This document shows positions 14,154 to 24,410 of a stretch of 64,000 nucleotides of DNA, piece after piece. A model generated the notes under the pieces. That model was not told the DNA's origin. It saw only the letters and a list, made by a program, of their open reading frames with translations, and made no database searches. How positions within the stretch are numbered: the stretch's first letter is position 1; every line of letters starts with the position of its first letter. The stretch comes from Burkholderia pyrrocinia (GTDB lineage Bacteria; Pseudomonadota; Gammaproteobacteria; Burkholderiales; Burkholderiaceae): contig NZ_CP070977.1 of NCBI RefSeq assembly GCF_018417535.1, forward strand, positions 1,674,001 through 1,738,000, in the 5' to 3' direction. The position numbers and the translations under genes are program-made.

Positions 14154-15728
14154 TTACTTCTTCTTGCCCTTATGCGCGGCAGCCTTGGCCGGCGCGGCCT
14201 TCGCGGGTGCAGCCTTCGCCGATTTGGCCGCCGGCTTTGCCGCGCCGCGCTTCGCGCCGTGCGACTTGCCACCTACCGCCAGGCTTGCGCGTTCGATGTG
14301 CGCACCGCCGACCGACGTCGCGATCCGCTCCGGACCGGGTTCCGCCGGCACCGAACGGCCGACCGGCACGTGCAGCACGAGCGCCTGGCCCGGCATCACG
14401 AGATCGCGGTGCGTGCGGTTCCACGCCTTGAGCTGGCCGACCGACACGCCGTAGCGACCGGCGATCGCCGCCATCGACTGCTTGCGGCGCACGCGGATCA
14501 GCATCTTGCGCGTGTCGGGTACGTCCGGCTCCATCGCGAGCGCGCCGTTTTCGGCGACGTCGGCGCTGATGTCCTCGTCGTCGTCATCGCCGCGCGGCAC
14601 GACGATCGTCGAGCCCGGCTTCAGGCGCATGCCGGCCGGAATCTTGTTGATCGACATCAGCGTATCGGCGTCGACGCCGATCTTCTCGGCGATCGCGGCC
14701 GGCCGCGCACGTTCGCTGACCGTGTAGGTGGTCCACGTCGAAAGCTGGCCGCTGTATGACTTCAGGTTCTTCTCGAACGCGGACGCGTTGTCGAACGGCA
14801 GCAGGATCTGCGGCTCGGTCGCGCCGAGGATCACCGGCTTCGAGAACGACGGGTTCAGCGAGCGGAATTCGTCGAGCGACAGGTTCGCGAGCTTCGCGGC
14901 GACCGCGACGTCGATGTCGCGCGACGTCGTGACCGTCACGAAATACGGGTGGTTCGGGATGTCCGGCAGCGTCAGGCCGTACTGCTGCGGGCTCGCGATG
15001 ATGTTCTTCACCGCCTGCAGCTTCGGCACGTAGTTGCGCGTCTCGTTCGGCATCCGCAGGCTCTGGTAGTCGGTCGGCAGGCCGGCCGCCTGGTTGCGCG
15101 CGATCGCGCGCTGCACGTTGCCCTCGCCCCAGTTGTAGGCGGCCAACGCCAGATACCAATCGCCGAACATGTCATGCAGGCGCGACAGGTAGTCGAGCGC
15201 GGCGCTCGTCGACGCGAGCACGTCGCGACGCTCGTCCTGCCACATGTTGCGCTTCAGGTTGTACGTGCGGCCCGTGCCGGGCATGAACTGCCACATGCCG
15301 GCCGCCTTCGCGACCGACAGCGCCTGCGGGTTGAACGCGGACTCGATGAACGGCAGCAGCGCGAGCTCGGTCGGCATGTGACGCGCCTCGAGTTCCTCGA
15401 CGATGTGATACAGGTACTTCTGCGAGCGCTCGGTCATGCGCTGCACGTAATCGGGACGCTGCGTGTACCAGGTCGTCTGCATGTCGACGAGGTCGCTCTG
15501 CAAGTCGGGCATCTGGAAGCCGCGACGGATGCGCCCCCAGAGATCGGAGTCCGCACTGGTCAGGTCGCCGACCGATTGCTTGTCGACGTCGACAGTTTCT
15601 TTGGCGGTGGCTGATTTACGGAGGTAGTTGGACGTCGCCTGCGAATCGGCGGCGTTGTTGGCGACAGGGGCCTGGCTCGCACAAGCGGCGAGCAGCAGGA
15701 CCACCATCGCACTCAATATAAGTCGCAT
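14154..15728 (-). CDS. mltD: Membrane-bound lytic murein transglycosylase D
   Basis: Cleaves the MurNAc-GlcNAc bond of peptidoglycan from the periplasmic side. The 524-residue lipoprotein starts MRLILSAMVVLLLAACAS, a lipobox with Cys16. The SLT domain (about 110-230) shows the catalytic Glu in FIESAFNPQALS and the GMWQFMPGTGR motif. Two LysM-like segments follow (about 340-388 and 412-458), which bind glycan. The last 40 or so residues are a Lys/Ala/Pro-rich, histone H1-like basic tail, an unusual addition. Terminated by the hairpin at 14055-14082. Confidence 0.93.
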   Translation of the reverse strand: MRLILSAMVVLLLAACASQAPVANNAADSQATSNYLRKSATAKETVDVDKQSVGDLTSADSDLWGRIRRGFQMPDLQSDLVDMQTTWYTQRPDYVQRMTERSQKYLYHIVEELEARHMPTELALLPFIESAFNPQALSVAKAAGMWQFMPGTGRTYNLKRNMWQDERRDVLASTSAALDYLSRLHDMFGDWYLALAAYNWGEGNVQRAIARNQAAGLPTDYQSLRMPNETRNYVPKLQAVKNIIASPQQYGLTLPDIPNHPYFVTVTTSRDIDVAVAAKLANLSLDEFRSLNPSFSKPVILGATEPQILLPFDNASAFEKNLKSYSGQLSTWTTYTVSERARPAAIAEKIGVDADTLMSINKIPAGMRLKPGSTIVVPRGDDDDEDISADVAENGALAMEPDVPDTRKMLIRVRRKQSMAAIAGRYGVSVGQLKAWNRTHRDLVMPGQALVLHVPVGRSVPAEPGPERIATSVGGAHIERASLAVGGKSHGAKRGAAKPAAKSAKAAPAKAAPAKAAAHKGKKK

Positions 15729-15879
15729 GAAAATCTCGGCTTCCGACGGCTGGAAATTGCTGGCGATACTACGGAAGTGCGTGCTTCACGTCAATAAAAA
15801 CACCGAAAACTCAGCGAAATCCTACATTTGGAGCAATTTTTACAGATACCGCTTGAGCTTTGGAGTCCTCCGGAAATCA

Positions 15880-16686
15880 TCATCGGAACCGGTTTTTCCA
15901 CTCGCGCATCAGCGTGAACGCCGCCAGACGATCTGGCACCGTTTCGTGAAGCTCGGCTTCGAGCGTCGCATGGATGGCCGCGCTGTCCGCGCGCATGAAA
16001 GGGTTAACGGCACGCTCGTGCGCGATTGTAGTGGGCAGCGTCGGCACGCCGCGCGCGCGCAGCGCCTGCGCGTCGTCGCGCCACGCGGCGAGCGCCGCAT
16101 TGCCGGGCTCGCACGCGAGCGCGAAGCGGATGTTCGACAGCGTGTATTCGTGCGCGCAATGCACGCGCGTGTCGCCCGGCAGCGCCGCGAGCGCGTCGAG
16201 CGACGCGAGCATCTGCGCGGGCGTGCCCTCGAACAGGCGGCCGCAGCCGCACGAGAACAGCGTGTCGCCGCAGAACACGTGCGGCACTGCGGCGCCCTGC
16301 CCGGCCGTCTGGAAATACGCGATGTGGCCGCGCGTATGACCGGGCACGTCGAGCACGTCGAACGCGACGGCCGGCGCGTCGAGCGTCACGCGGTCACCGC
16401 CCGAAAGCGGCCGCGTGACCACGCCGATCGCCTCGGCCGCGGGGCCGTAAACGGTGAGCGGCACATTGGCCGGTTGGCTAATTCGCAGCGCCTCGACACC
16501 GCCGACATGGTCGGCGTGATGGTGCGTGAGTAAAATAGCGGTCAACCGCCAGCCTCGTTCGGCAAGAACCCGGCGCACGGGCGCGGCTTCACCCGGATCG
16601 ACGGCGATCGCATCGCGGCCGTCCGAGACGAGCCAGATATAGTTGTCTTCGAATGCCGGAACCGGCACGTATTCCAGCTCGTTCAT
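15880..16686 (-). CDS. gloB: Hydroxyacylglutathione hydrolase (glyoxalase II)
   Basis: Hydrolyses S-lactoylglutathione to lactate and glutathione, finishing methylglyoxal detoxification. The 268-residue metallo-beta-lactamase-fold protein has the [10 protein letters not shown] zinc motif near residue 55, [10 protein letters not shown], and the later metal-binding HCAHEY. The open frame runs much further upstream, but [18 protein letters not shown] at 16686 is the family N-terminus. It is divergent from a methyltransferase gene with only 18 bp between start codons, so the two promoters must overlap the coding starts. Confidence 0.95.
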   Translation of the reverse strand: MNELEYVPVPAFEDNYIWLVSDGRDAIAVDPGEAAPVRRVLAERGWRLTAILLTHHHADHVGGVEALRISQPANVPLTVYGPAAEAIGVVTRPLSGGDRVTLDAPAVAFDVLDVPGHTRGHIAYFQTAGQGAAVPHVFCGDTLFSCGCGRLFEGTPAQMLASLDALAALPGDTRVHCAHEYTLSNIRFALACEPGNAALAAWRDDAQALRARGVPTLPTTIAHERAVNPFMRADSAAIHATLEAELHETVPDRLAAFTLMREWKNRFR

Positions 16687-16704
16687 GGGCGCGCAACCAT
16701 CGTT

Positions 16705-17517
16705 ATGTCCGACCGTCAAATTATAGACTGGCCCGCCTGGACCGACTCGCCTCCCGGCCGCTACGTGCTGGGCTGGGAGCAGGCGCAGCTCGACCGTTTC
16801 GTGTCCGACGTGTTCGGGTTCCACGCGCTGCAGCTCGGCCTGCCGCAGCTCGACGCGCTGCGCGAGAACCGCATGCCGTATCGCGGCCTCGTGCTCGATC
16901 CGGCAAGCGGCGCAAGCGCGCCGTACCAGTATCCGTGGGCGCGCGAAGCGCACGCGCCGGAGCACGCGCCCGCCGATCGCAGCGCGACCTGGTGCGACCT
17001 GCTCGACCTGCCGTTCGAGTCGCAGAGCGTCGACCTGATCGTGATGCCGCACACGCTCGAATTCACGTCCGATCCGCACCGGCTGCTGCGCGAGGCCGAG
17101 CGCGTGCTGATGCCGGAAGGCCGGCTCGTGATCACCGGCTTCAATTCGCTGAGCCTGTGGGGCATGCGGCAATCGTTCGGGCGCATGGCGAACCACCCGT
17201 TCGTGCCGGCCACGCGCGACCAGATCGCGTTCATCCGGCTCAAGGACTGGATCAAGCTGCTAGGCTTCGACCTCGAACGCGGCCGTTTCGGCTGCTACCG
17301 GCCGCCGCTCGTCACCGACAAGTGGCTGGCCCGCTACGGCTTCATGGAAGCCGCGGGCGACCGCTGGTGGCCGATCTTCGGCGCCGTCTACATGGTGACG
17401 GCCGTCAAGCGCGTGCGCGGCATGCGCCTCGTCGGCCAGATCAGGATGAAGAAGCCCGTGCTCGCGCCGGGCCTGACGCCGGCGGCCTCCCCGACTACCC
17501 ATCAAGAACATTCATGA
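16705..17517 (+). CDS. SAM-dependent methyltransferase-like protein (gloB-rnhA neighbour)
   Basis: 270 residues with the C-terminal half of a class I methyltransferase fold ([53 protein letters not shown], written here in overlapping parts of the domain at about 100-155). The expected glycine-rich SAM motif I is replaced by LVLDPASG, as is common in this gloB-linked family. The substrate is unknown. Its stop overlaps the rnhA start (ATGA), so translation of the two is coupled. Confidence 0.78.
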   Translation: MSDRQIIDWPAWTDSPPGRYVLGWEQAQLDRFVSDVFGFHALQLGLPQLDALRENRMPYRGLVLDPASGASAPYQYPWAREAHAPEHAPADRSATWCDLLDLPFESQSVDLIVMPHTLEFTSDPHRLLREAERVLMPEGRLVITGFNSLSLWGMRQSFGRMANHPFVPATRDQIAFIRLKDWIKLLGFDLERGRFGCYRPPLVTDKWLARYGFMEAAGDRWWPIFGAVYMVTAVKRVRGMRLVGQIRMKKPVLAPGLTPAASPTTHQEHS

Positions 17518-17957
17518 CAACCGATACCATCGACATTTATACCGACGGCGCCTGCAAGGGCAACCCCGGCCCCGGCGGCTGGGGCGCACTGATGCGCTAC
17601 GGCGACCGCGAAAAGGAGCTGTTCGGCGGCGAGCCCAACACGACCAACAACCGCATGGAGCTGATGGGCGTGATCGCCGCGCTCGAAGCGCTGAAGCGGC
17701 CGTGCCAGGTGATCGTGCATACCGACTCGCAATACGTGCAGAAAGGCATCAGCGAGTGGATCCACGGCTGGAAGAAGAAAGGCTGGGTCACCGCGGCGAA
17801 GACGCCCGTGAAGAACGCCGACCTGTGGAAGCGGCTCGACGCGCTCGTCGCGCAGCACGAGATCGAGTGGCGCTGGGTCAAGGGCCACGCGGGCCATCCC
17901 GAAAACGAGCGCGCGGACGCGCTCGCGAATCGCGGCGTCGAATCGCTCACGGCCTGA
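17514..17957 (+). CDS. rnhA: Ribonuclease HI
   Basis: Degrades the RNA strand of RNA-DNA hybrids, removing primers and R-loops. At 147 residues it has the full catalytic set: Asp in [17 protein letters not shown], Glu in NRMELMGVI, Asp in VHTDSQYV and the last Asp in [11 protein letters not shown]. The ATG at 17514 overlaps the stop of the preceding methyltransferase gene by the usual ATGA. The basic handle region ([18 protein letters not shown]) is present. Confidence 0.97.
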   Translation: MTTDTIDIYTDGACKGNPGPGGWGALMRYGDREKELFGGEPNTTNNRMELMGVIAALEALKRPCQVIVHTDSQYVQKGISEWIHGWKKKGWVTAAKTPVKNADLWKRLDALVAQHEIEWRWVKGHAGHPENERADALANRGVESLTA

Positions 17958-17995
17958 ACACCGGCCGCTCCCCCGTTTCCTTTGCTTTTCCCGAC

Positions 17996-18730
17996 ATGCG
18001 CCAGATCATTCTCGATACCGAAACCACCGGCCTGAACGCCCGCACGGGCGACCGCCTGATCGAAATCGGCTGCGTCGAGCTGCTGAACCGGCGGCTCACC
18101 GGCAACAACCTGCACTTCTACGTGAACCCCGAGCGCGACAGCGATCCGGGCGCACTGGCGGTGCACGGCCTCACGACCGAATTCCTCAGCGACAAGCCGA
18201 AATTCGCGGAAGTCGCCAGCCAGATCCTCGACTTCGTGAAGGACGCCGAGCTGATCATCCACAACGCGCCGTTCGACCTTGGCTTCCTCGACGCCGAATT
18301 CGCGCGGCTCGGCCTGACGCCGTTCACCGAACATTGCGGCGGCGTGATCGACACGCTCGTACAGGCCAAGCAGATGTTCCCCGGCAAGCGCAACTCGCTC
18401 GACGCGCTGTGCGACCGCTTCGGGATCAGCAACGCGCACCGCACGCTGCACGGCGCACTGCTCGACTCCGAACTGCTCGCCGAGGTGTATCTCGCGATGA
18501 CGCGCGGCCAGGACAGCCTCGTGATCGACATGCTCGACGATGCAGGCGCCGACGGCGGCGCGGCGAACGGCCAGCGCGTGTCGCTCGCCGCGCTCGACCT
18601 GGCCGTGGTGGCCGCGAGCGACGACGAACTCGCCGCGCACCAGACGCAACTCGACGAGCTCGACAAGTCGGTCAAGGGCACGTGCGTGTGGCGCAAGTCA
18701 GCCGACGCGGACGCCGCCAAAACGGCCTGA
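17996..18730 (+). CDS. dnaQ: DNA polymerase III epsilon subunit
   Basis: 3'-5' proofreading exonuclease of the replicative polymerase. The DEDDh motifs are seen: ExoI LDTETTGL, ExoII HNAPFDLGFLD and ExoIII with HGALLDSELLAEVYLA. The 244-residue protein has a C-terminal segment after about residue 180 that would contact the alpha subunit. The ATG at 17996 matches the family start; the frame is open further upstream inside rnhA. It follows rnhA by 38 bp; in E. coli the same two genes are divergent neighbours. Confidence 0.96.
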   Translation: MRQIILDTETTGLNARTGDRLIEIGCVELLNRRLTGNNLHFYVNPERDSDPGALAVHGLTTEFLSDKPKFAEVASQILDFVKDAELIIHNAPFDLGFLDAEFARLGLTPFTEHCGGVIDTLVQAKQMFPGKRNSLDALCDRFGISNAHRTLHGALLDSELLAEVYLAMTRGQDSLVIDMLDDAGADGGAANGQRVSLAALDLAVVAASDDELAAHQTQLDELDKSVKGTCVWRKSADADAAKTA

Positions 18731-18759
18731 CGTACGCACGGCACGCGCCGCGGCCGCGC

Positions 18760-19630
<871 letters not shown>

Positions 19631-21115
19631 ATGACCTTGACCGCAACACACGTCAGCCCGACCGCTGCCTCTTCCTCCACTTCATCCGGCGAGGCTCCGC
19701 TCGCCGCGGACGACATCACCGTCGTCGACCAGAGCCTGCTCAAACGCGCCGTCAGCGCAATGGCCATCGGCAATGCGATGGAATGGTTCGACTTCGGCGT
19801 GTACAGCTATATCGCCGTCACGCTCGGCAAGGTGTTCTTCCCGTCCAGCAGCCCGTCCGCGCAGTTGCTCGCGACCTTCGGCACGTTCGCGGCCGCGTTC
19901 CTCGTGCGTCCGCTCGGCGGCATGGTGTTCGGCCCGCTCGGCGACCGCATCGGCCGCCAGCGCGTGCTCGCCGCGACGATGATCATGATGGCCGTCGGCA
20001 CCTTCGCGATCGGCCTGATTCCCAGCTACGCGTCGATCGGCATCATGGCGCCCGTACTGCTGCTCGTCGCGCGCCTCGTGCAGGGCTTCTCGACCGGCGG
20101 CGAATACGGCGGCGCCGCCACCTTCATCGCCGAATTCTCGACCGACAAGCGCCGCGGCTTCATGGGCAGCTTCCTCGAGTTCGGCACGCTGATCGGCTAT
20201 GTGATGGGTGCGGGCGTCGTCGCGCTGCTGACCGCGTCGCTGTCGCAGGAAGCGCTGCTGTCGTGGGGCTGGCGTGTGCCGTTCCTGATCGCCGGCCCGC
20301 TCGGCCTGATCGGTCTCTACATCCGGATGAAGCTCGAGGAAACGCCCGCGTTCAAGCGCCAGGCCGAAGAGCGCGAAGCGCAGGACAAGGCCGTGCCGAA
20401 GGCGCGCTTCCGCGACACGCTGATGCGCAACTGGCGTGCGCTGCTGCTGTGCGTCGGCCTCGTGCTGATCTTCAACGTGACCGACTACATGGTGCTGTCG
20501 TACCTGCCGAGCTTCATGTCGTCGACGCTGCACTTCGACGAATCGCACAGCCTCGTGCTCGTGCTGATCGTGATGGTGCTGATGATGCCGATGACGCTCG
20601 CGGCCGGCCGCCTGTCCGACAGGATCGGCCGCAAGCCGGTGATGCTCGCCGGCTGCGTCGGGCTGCTCGTGCTGTCGATCCCGTCGATGATGCTGATCCA
20701 TGCGGGCACCACGGCGTCGGTGTTCGGCGGCCTGCTGATCCTCGGCGTGCTGCTGTCGTGCTTCACCGGCGTGATGCCGTCGGCGCTGCCGGCGCTGTTC
20801 CCGACCGAGATCCGCTACGGCGCGCTCGCGATCGGCTTCAACGTGTCGGTATCGCTGTTCGGCGGCACGACGCCGCTGGTGACCGCGTGGCTCGTCGACG
20901 TGACGCACAACCTGATGATGCCCGCGTACTACATGATGGGCGCCGCCGTGATCGGCATCGTGTCGGTCGTCGCGCTCGCGGAAACCGCGCGCCAGCCGCT
21001 CAAGGGCTCGCCGCCGGCCGTCGCGACGCGCCGCGAAGCGCACCAGCTCGCGCGCCAGATGCGCGAGGACGACGACTCGGAGATCTACGGCGTCGTGTCG
21101 CCCGCACGCGCCTGA
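19631..21115 (+). CDS. proP: ProP-like proline/glycine betaine:proton symporter (MHS family)
   Basis: A 494-residue inner-membrane symporter of the metabolite:H+ symporter group of the MFS, with 12 membrane segments. Hallmarks are AIGNAMEWFDFGVYSYIAVT near residue 50, RPLGGMVFGPLGDRIGRQR, and FSTGGEYGGAATF. The similarity pattern is that of ProP, which imports proline and betaine under osmotic stress. The short C-terminus (REAHQLARQMREDDDSEIYG) lacks an obvious long coiled coil, so osmosensing may differ from E. coli. AAAGGAG lies just before the ATG. The leader is unusually long. Confidence 0.88.
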   Translation: MTLTATHVSPTAASSSTSSGEAPLAADDITVVDQSLLKRAVSAMAIGNAMEWFDFGVYSYIAVTLGKVFFPSSSPSAQLLATFGTFAAAFLVRPLGGMVFGPLGDRIGRQRVLAATMIMMAVGTFAIGLIPSYASIGIMAPVLLLVARLVQGFSTGGEYGGAATFIAEFSTDKRRGFMGSFLEFGTLIGYVMGAGVVALLTASLSQEALLSWGWRVPFLIAGPLGLIGLYIRMKLEETPAFKRQAEEREAQDKAVPKARFRDTLMRNWRALLLCVGLVLIFNVTDYMVLSYLPSFMSSTLHFDESHSLVLVLIVMVLMMPMTLAAGRLSDRIGRKPVMLAGCVGLLVLSIPSMMLIHAGTTASVFGGLLILGVLLSCFTGVMPSALPALFPTEIRYGALAIGFNVSVSLFGGTTPLVTAWLVDVTHNLMMPAYYMMGAAVIGIVSVVALAETARQPLKGSPPAVATRREAHQLARQMREDDDSEIYGVVSPARA

Positions 21116-21127
21116 GCGTCGCCCATG

Positions 21128-21152
21128 AAAAAGCCCCGGCCGAAGCCGGGGC
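21128..21152 (-). terminator. Terminator of the small minus-strand ORF
   Basis: An 8-bp stem GCCCCGGC (21133-21140)/GCCGGGGC (21145-21152) with a CGAA loop is followed on the minus strand by TTTTTC. It lies about 70 bp downstream of the 65-residue ORF that ends at 21224 and supports transcription of that ORF. Confidence 0.65.
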
Positions 21153-21169
21153 CAGATCGAACCCGATCC

Positions 21170-21202
21170 GCCCGACCGGCTTGCGCCGGCCGGGCTTTTT
21201 TT
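21170..21202 (+). terminator. Terminator after proP
   Basis: An 11-position stem with one mismatch (GCCCGACCGGC 21170-21180 with GCCGGCCGGGC 21185-21195) is followed by seven T residues (21196-21202). It lies 55 bp after the proP stop. Confidence 0.85.
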
Positions 21203-21223
21203 ATCCTTCAGCCGCGACCACCC

Positions 21224-21421
21224 TCACGCTTGCGCTTCGCAGTGACGGCAGAACAACAGCGCACGCGACCGCGACACCGCCGCCTGCGCACCGCGTGCCG
21301 CGACGATCAGCCCGATCTGGCCGAGATTGAAATCGCGCTCGACCATCAACTGCGTCAGCGCGGCAAGCGGCAACACGACGGACGGGTGGTACAGGCTCGA
21401 TTCGATCAGGGCTTTCATCAT
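21224..21421 (-). CDS. Small conserved-looking protein of unknown function
   Basis: A 65-residue ORF (MMKALIESSLYHPSVVLPL..., ending in FCRHCEAQA). GGAG lies 3 or 6 nt ahead of two consecutive ATGs (21421 and 21418); the second has the better spacing. An N-terminal apolar stretch is followed by a predicted helix and a C-terminal Cys-x-x-Cys pair (CRHC). A terminator with a T5 tract lies just downstream on the same strand. I do not recognise a family; the signal that it is real comes from the ribosome binding site and the terminator. Confidence 0.6.
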   Translation of the reverse strand: MMKALIESSLYHPSVVLPLAALTQLMVERDFNLGQIGLIVAARGAQAAVSRSRALLFCRHCEAQA

Positions 21422-21510
21422 CGGCTCCATCTGGCAATGCGTGATTCGATGGAGTGGATTCTAGGGACCGGCCGCTTCCGGATAAACAGCGCGAATGCGA
21501 AGTCACTTGT

Positions 21511-21534
21511 CAGCCGCCGAGAACAATCGGCGGC
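21511..21534 (-). terminator. Possible terminator after the glutathione transferase gene
   Basis: A perfect 8-bp stem (GCCGCCGA/TCGGCGGC) with a 6-nt loop lies about 70 bp downstream of the GST stop. There is no T tract on the minus strand, so it is only a candidate. Confidence 0.35.
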
Positions 21535-21603
21535 GGTTTGCCGGGCGGGGCTGAGCAGGCGGCAGGCAACGGCGCGGGGCAGCCTCGTGCCCCGCCGCCT
21601 GCC

Positions 21604-22233
21604 CTAAACGAGCGGCGTTTCGACGAAAGCCGGCAGCGCTTCCGCGCGCGCCGAATGCGCGGCAAGCGCCGGATAGCGGGCCGGATCGATCCGCGCGAGC
21701 GCCGGGTAATCGGCCGCCATGAACTGCGTGAAGCGCCACGCCACCGCGACCGTCACGTCGGACTGCAGCAGGCGCGCGCCGCCGAACCAGCCGTTCGCGG
21801 CCGCGACAAGCGGCTCCAGTTCGCCGTACGCACCCTCGAGCTGGCACAGCACGCGCTCGAGCCACGGCGCGTGCTGCTTGTCGGACGGGCGCAGCGCCTG
21901 CTCGTAGATGACCTGCACGGTCTTCTCGGCGGCCGCCAGCGCGAAACCGACCGGCACGAGCACGCGCAGCCGCGCATCGGCGGCGTCGGGCAGCAGGCGC
22001 CGCTCCGGCGCGACCAGGTGATCGAGATAGTCGACGATCAGTGACGAATCGATCAGCGTCGCGCCGTCGTCGGTCGCGAGCGTCGGCGCCTTGACGACCG
22101 GGTTGACCGTCCTGAACTGCTCGAAATGACGGAACACCGAGATCGACTCGTGTTCGAACGGCAGGTCGAGCAGCTTCGCCGAAATGGCGACACGGCGCAC
22201 GAACGGGGAATCCAGCATGCCGATCAGCTTCAT
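21604..22233 (-). CDS. Glutathione S-transferase family protein
   Basis: 209 residues: an N-terminal thioredoxin-fold domain (about 1-80; MKLIGMLDSPFVRRVAISAKLLDLPFEH then VKAPTL and the SSLIVDYLD glutathione-binding segment) and an all-helical C-terminal domain (about 85-209). The N-terminal Ser9-Pro10 region is the likely catalytic centre. The frame is open well upstream, but the ATG at 22233 follows GGAG and matches the family. Substrate unknown. Divergent from the PHB depolymerase gene. Confidence 0.9.
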   Translation of the reverse strand: MKLIGMLDSPFVRRVAISAKLLDLPFEHESISVFRHFEQFRTVNPVVKAPTLATDDGATLIDSSLIVDYLDHLVAPERRLLPDAADARLRVLVPVGFALAAAEKTVQVIYEQALRPSDKQHAPWLERVLCQLEGAYGELEPLVAAANGWFGGARLLQSDVTVAVAWRFTQFMAADYPALARIDPARYPALAAHSARAEALPAFVETPLV

Positions 22234-22410
22234 CGCAAACGCTCCGCTTGAGGGGAATGGGACCGACGACTGTAGCAGCGTCGCGCGTCGTCGCCTAGCG
22301 TGCCCGCGCGCGTCCGCTTGAAACGCATCAGCCGGCAGCACGCCAGCCCCCCGCTGCCCGGCCATTTGACCATAATGCAGTTTCACGCCCCTTCCTCCCC
22401 AAGGTTCGCC

Positions 22411-23634
22411 ATGTGGTATGCCCTCGTCGAGCAGCAGCGGCAATGGATGCGCGCCTGGCGCGAGGCGACGCGGCACGCGTTCGATGCGTGGCCTGCGGCG
22501 ACGCTGCCGCACGCCGCGTCGTCGTGCTACGACGACCTGTTCGAGCCGCTGCTCGGGCGCCCGGCCGGGCCGCCGCGCTTCGACATCGGGCGGTCCGCCA
22601 TCGGCGAGCGGGTCGTCGCGCACACGCCGTTCTGCGACCTGCGGCGCTTCACGCGCGCCGATGCGCAGCGTACGGTGCTGCTATGCGCGCCGCTCGCCGG
22701 GCACGCGGCCGTGATGATGCGGGAAACCGTCGAGACGCTGCTCGCCGACGGCGACGTGTGCGTGACCGACTGGCGCAATGCGCGCGACGTGCCGCTCGCG
22801 TCGGGCCGCTTCGGGCTCGACGAATATGTCGCGACGCTCGACGGCTTCGTCGACGGGCTCGCGCACGACGATCGGCCGCTGCACGTCGTTGCCGTGTGCC
22901 AGGCAACCGTGCCGGCACTCGGCGCGCTCGCGCTGCGCGCCGCGCGCGGCCTCGCGCCGCCCGCGAGCGTCACGCTGATCGGCGGCCCGCTCGACGCGCG
23001 CCTGAATCCGAGCGCGCTCGGCACCGCCGCAGCCACCCGCTCGCTCGGCTGGTGTCGCCGCCATCTGATCGACATCGTGCCGCCCGGCTTCGCGGGGTAC
23101 GGCCGCCAGGTGTTCCCGACCTATCTCCAGCAGGGCGAGATCGCGCTAATGTACCCGCAGCGCTTCCTGTCGCTGATCGAGGCGTACGCGCTGGCCGCGT
23201 CGCGCTTCGACATGGCCGCGCTCGCCGGTGCGCGGCGCGCGCTGCTCGAATACACGGCGCTGCTCGACATGCCGGCCGAATATTTCCTCGACACGGTCGA
23301 CATCGTGTTCCAGCGCATGTGCCTCGCGAACGGCACGTGGAGCGTAGGCGGCCGGCGCGTCGAGCCGGCCGCGCTGCGCGGCGTCACGCTGCTGACCGTC
23401 GAAGGCGGACGCGACGCGGTCACGGGCGCCGGCCAGACGCATGCGGCACTCGACATGTGCAGCGGCCTCATGGCCGACGAGCGCCATCGCGTCGATATCG
23501 ACGATTGCGATCACTACGGGCTGTTTACGGGTGCACGCTGGCACGGCGATGTCCATCCGATGCTGCAGCGCGTATTCGCGCTGGCCGAGGCCGGCCGCCC
23601 GCGCACGCGCTCGCGCCGGATCAGGCGGACGTGA
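22411..23634 (+). CDS. phaZ: Intracellular polyhydroxyalkanoate depolymerase
   Basis: Mobilises stored polyhydroxybutyrate granules. The 407-residue alpha/beta-hydrolase starts MWYALVEQQRQWM, as in the intracellular depolymerase family. The nucleophile elbow reads VVAVCQATVPAL, with Cys163 in place of the usual Ser, the feature known from the Ralstonia intracellular enzyme. A late DHYGLFTG segment would supply the catalytic His. No signal peptide. Its last 14 bases overlap the 3' end of the convergent phosphoribosyltransferase gene. Confidence 0.88.
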   Translation: MWYALVEQQRQWMRAWREATRHAFDAWPAATLPHAASSCYDDLFEPLLGRPAGPPRFDIGRSAIGERVVAHTPFCDLRRFTRADAQRTVLLCAPLAGHAAVMMRETVETLLADGDVCVTDWRNARDVPLASGRFGLDEYVATLDGFVDGLAHDDRPLHVVAVCQATVPALGALALRAARGLAPPASVTLIGGPLDARLNPSALGTAAATRSLGWCRRHLIDIVPPGFAGYGRQVFPTYLQQGEIALMYPQRFLSLIEAYALAASRFDMAALAGARRALLEYTALLDMPAEYFLDTVDIVFQRMCLANGTWSVGGRRVEPAALRGVTLLTVEGGRDAVTGAGQTHAALDMCSGLMADERHRVDIDDCDHYGLFTGARWHGDVHPMLQRVFALAEAGRPRTRSRRIRRT

Positions 23635-24286
23635 TGCCGCGTTGCGTGCGGGCCGCGTCGAGCAGCTCGCGCACCTCGTCGTCGCTGGTCTGCTCGAAGC
23701 GCGCGTAGAACTGGCTGATCCCGAAGAACGATAGCGGCTGCGACACTGTGACGAACGCGTCGGCCAGGTCGTCGAACGCATCCCGCGCGCCCGCCGGCGC
23801 GACCGGCGCAGCCGCCACGATCCGCGCGGGATGGCGCTCGCGCAGCGCCTGCAGCGCGACGCGCATCGACGCGCCGGTCGCGATGCCGTCGTCGACGACG
23901 ATCGCGATGCGCCCGTCGACCGGCAGCGGCGGCGCGGCGCCGCGATACAGCACATCGCGGCGATGCAACTCGGCCGTCTCGCGCACGATCACGTCGGCGA
24001 GCTGCGCGGCTGTCACGCCCATCGAGCGGATCACCGAACGCTGCAGATGCATTGCGCCGCCGGTCGCGATCGCGCCCATCGCGAGCTCGGGATCGTTCGG
24101 CACGCCGAGCTTGCGCACGACCAGCACGTCGAGCGGCGCGCGCAGCGCGCAGGCGACCGGATACGCGACGGGCACGCCGCCGCGCGGCAACGCGAGCACG
24201 ACGACATCGCTACGCCCCGCGTAGTCGCTCAGCGCGCCGGCCAACTGGCGGCCCGCATCGGCGCGATCGGCAAAACACTCGGTCAC
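23621..24286 (-). CDS. Phosphoribosyltransferase family protein
   Basis: 221 residues with a type I PRTase fold: VVVLALPRGGVPVAYPVA near the N-terminus and the PRPP-binding loop IVVDDGIATGASM near residue 130. It resembles the predicted phosphoribosyltransferases often found with stress genes, with no known base specificity. The start is GTG at 24286, preceded by AGGGAG. Convergent with and overlapping phaZ by 14 bp. Confidence 0.85.
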   Translation of the reverse strand: MTECFADRADAGRQLAGALSDYAGRSDVVVLALPRGGVPVAYPVACALRAPLDVLVVRKLGVPNDPELAMGAIATGGAMHLQRSVIRSMGVTAAQLADVIVRETAELHRRDVLYRGAAPPLPVDGRIAIVVDDGIATGASMRVALQALRERHPARIVAAAPVAPAGARDAFDDLADAFVTVSQPLSFFGISQFYARFEQTSDDEVRELLDAARTQRGITSA

Positions 24287-24410
24287 GATCGGCTCCCTGC
24301 CGTTGCGCCGGATGCGCGAAACCCGCGCCGGCGCCTGTCAACGAGCATGGTTCATCGGCAGCGCCGATGCAAGCAGGGTCACACCGGCGCGCGCGGCGCG
24401 GAAGGAAGGG

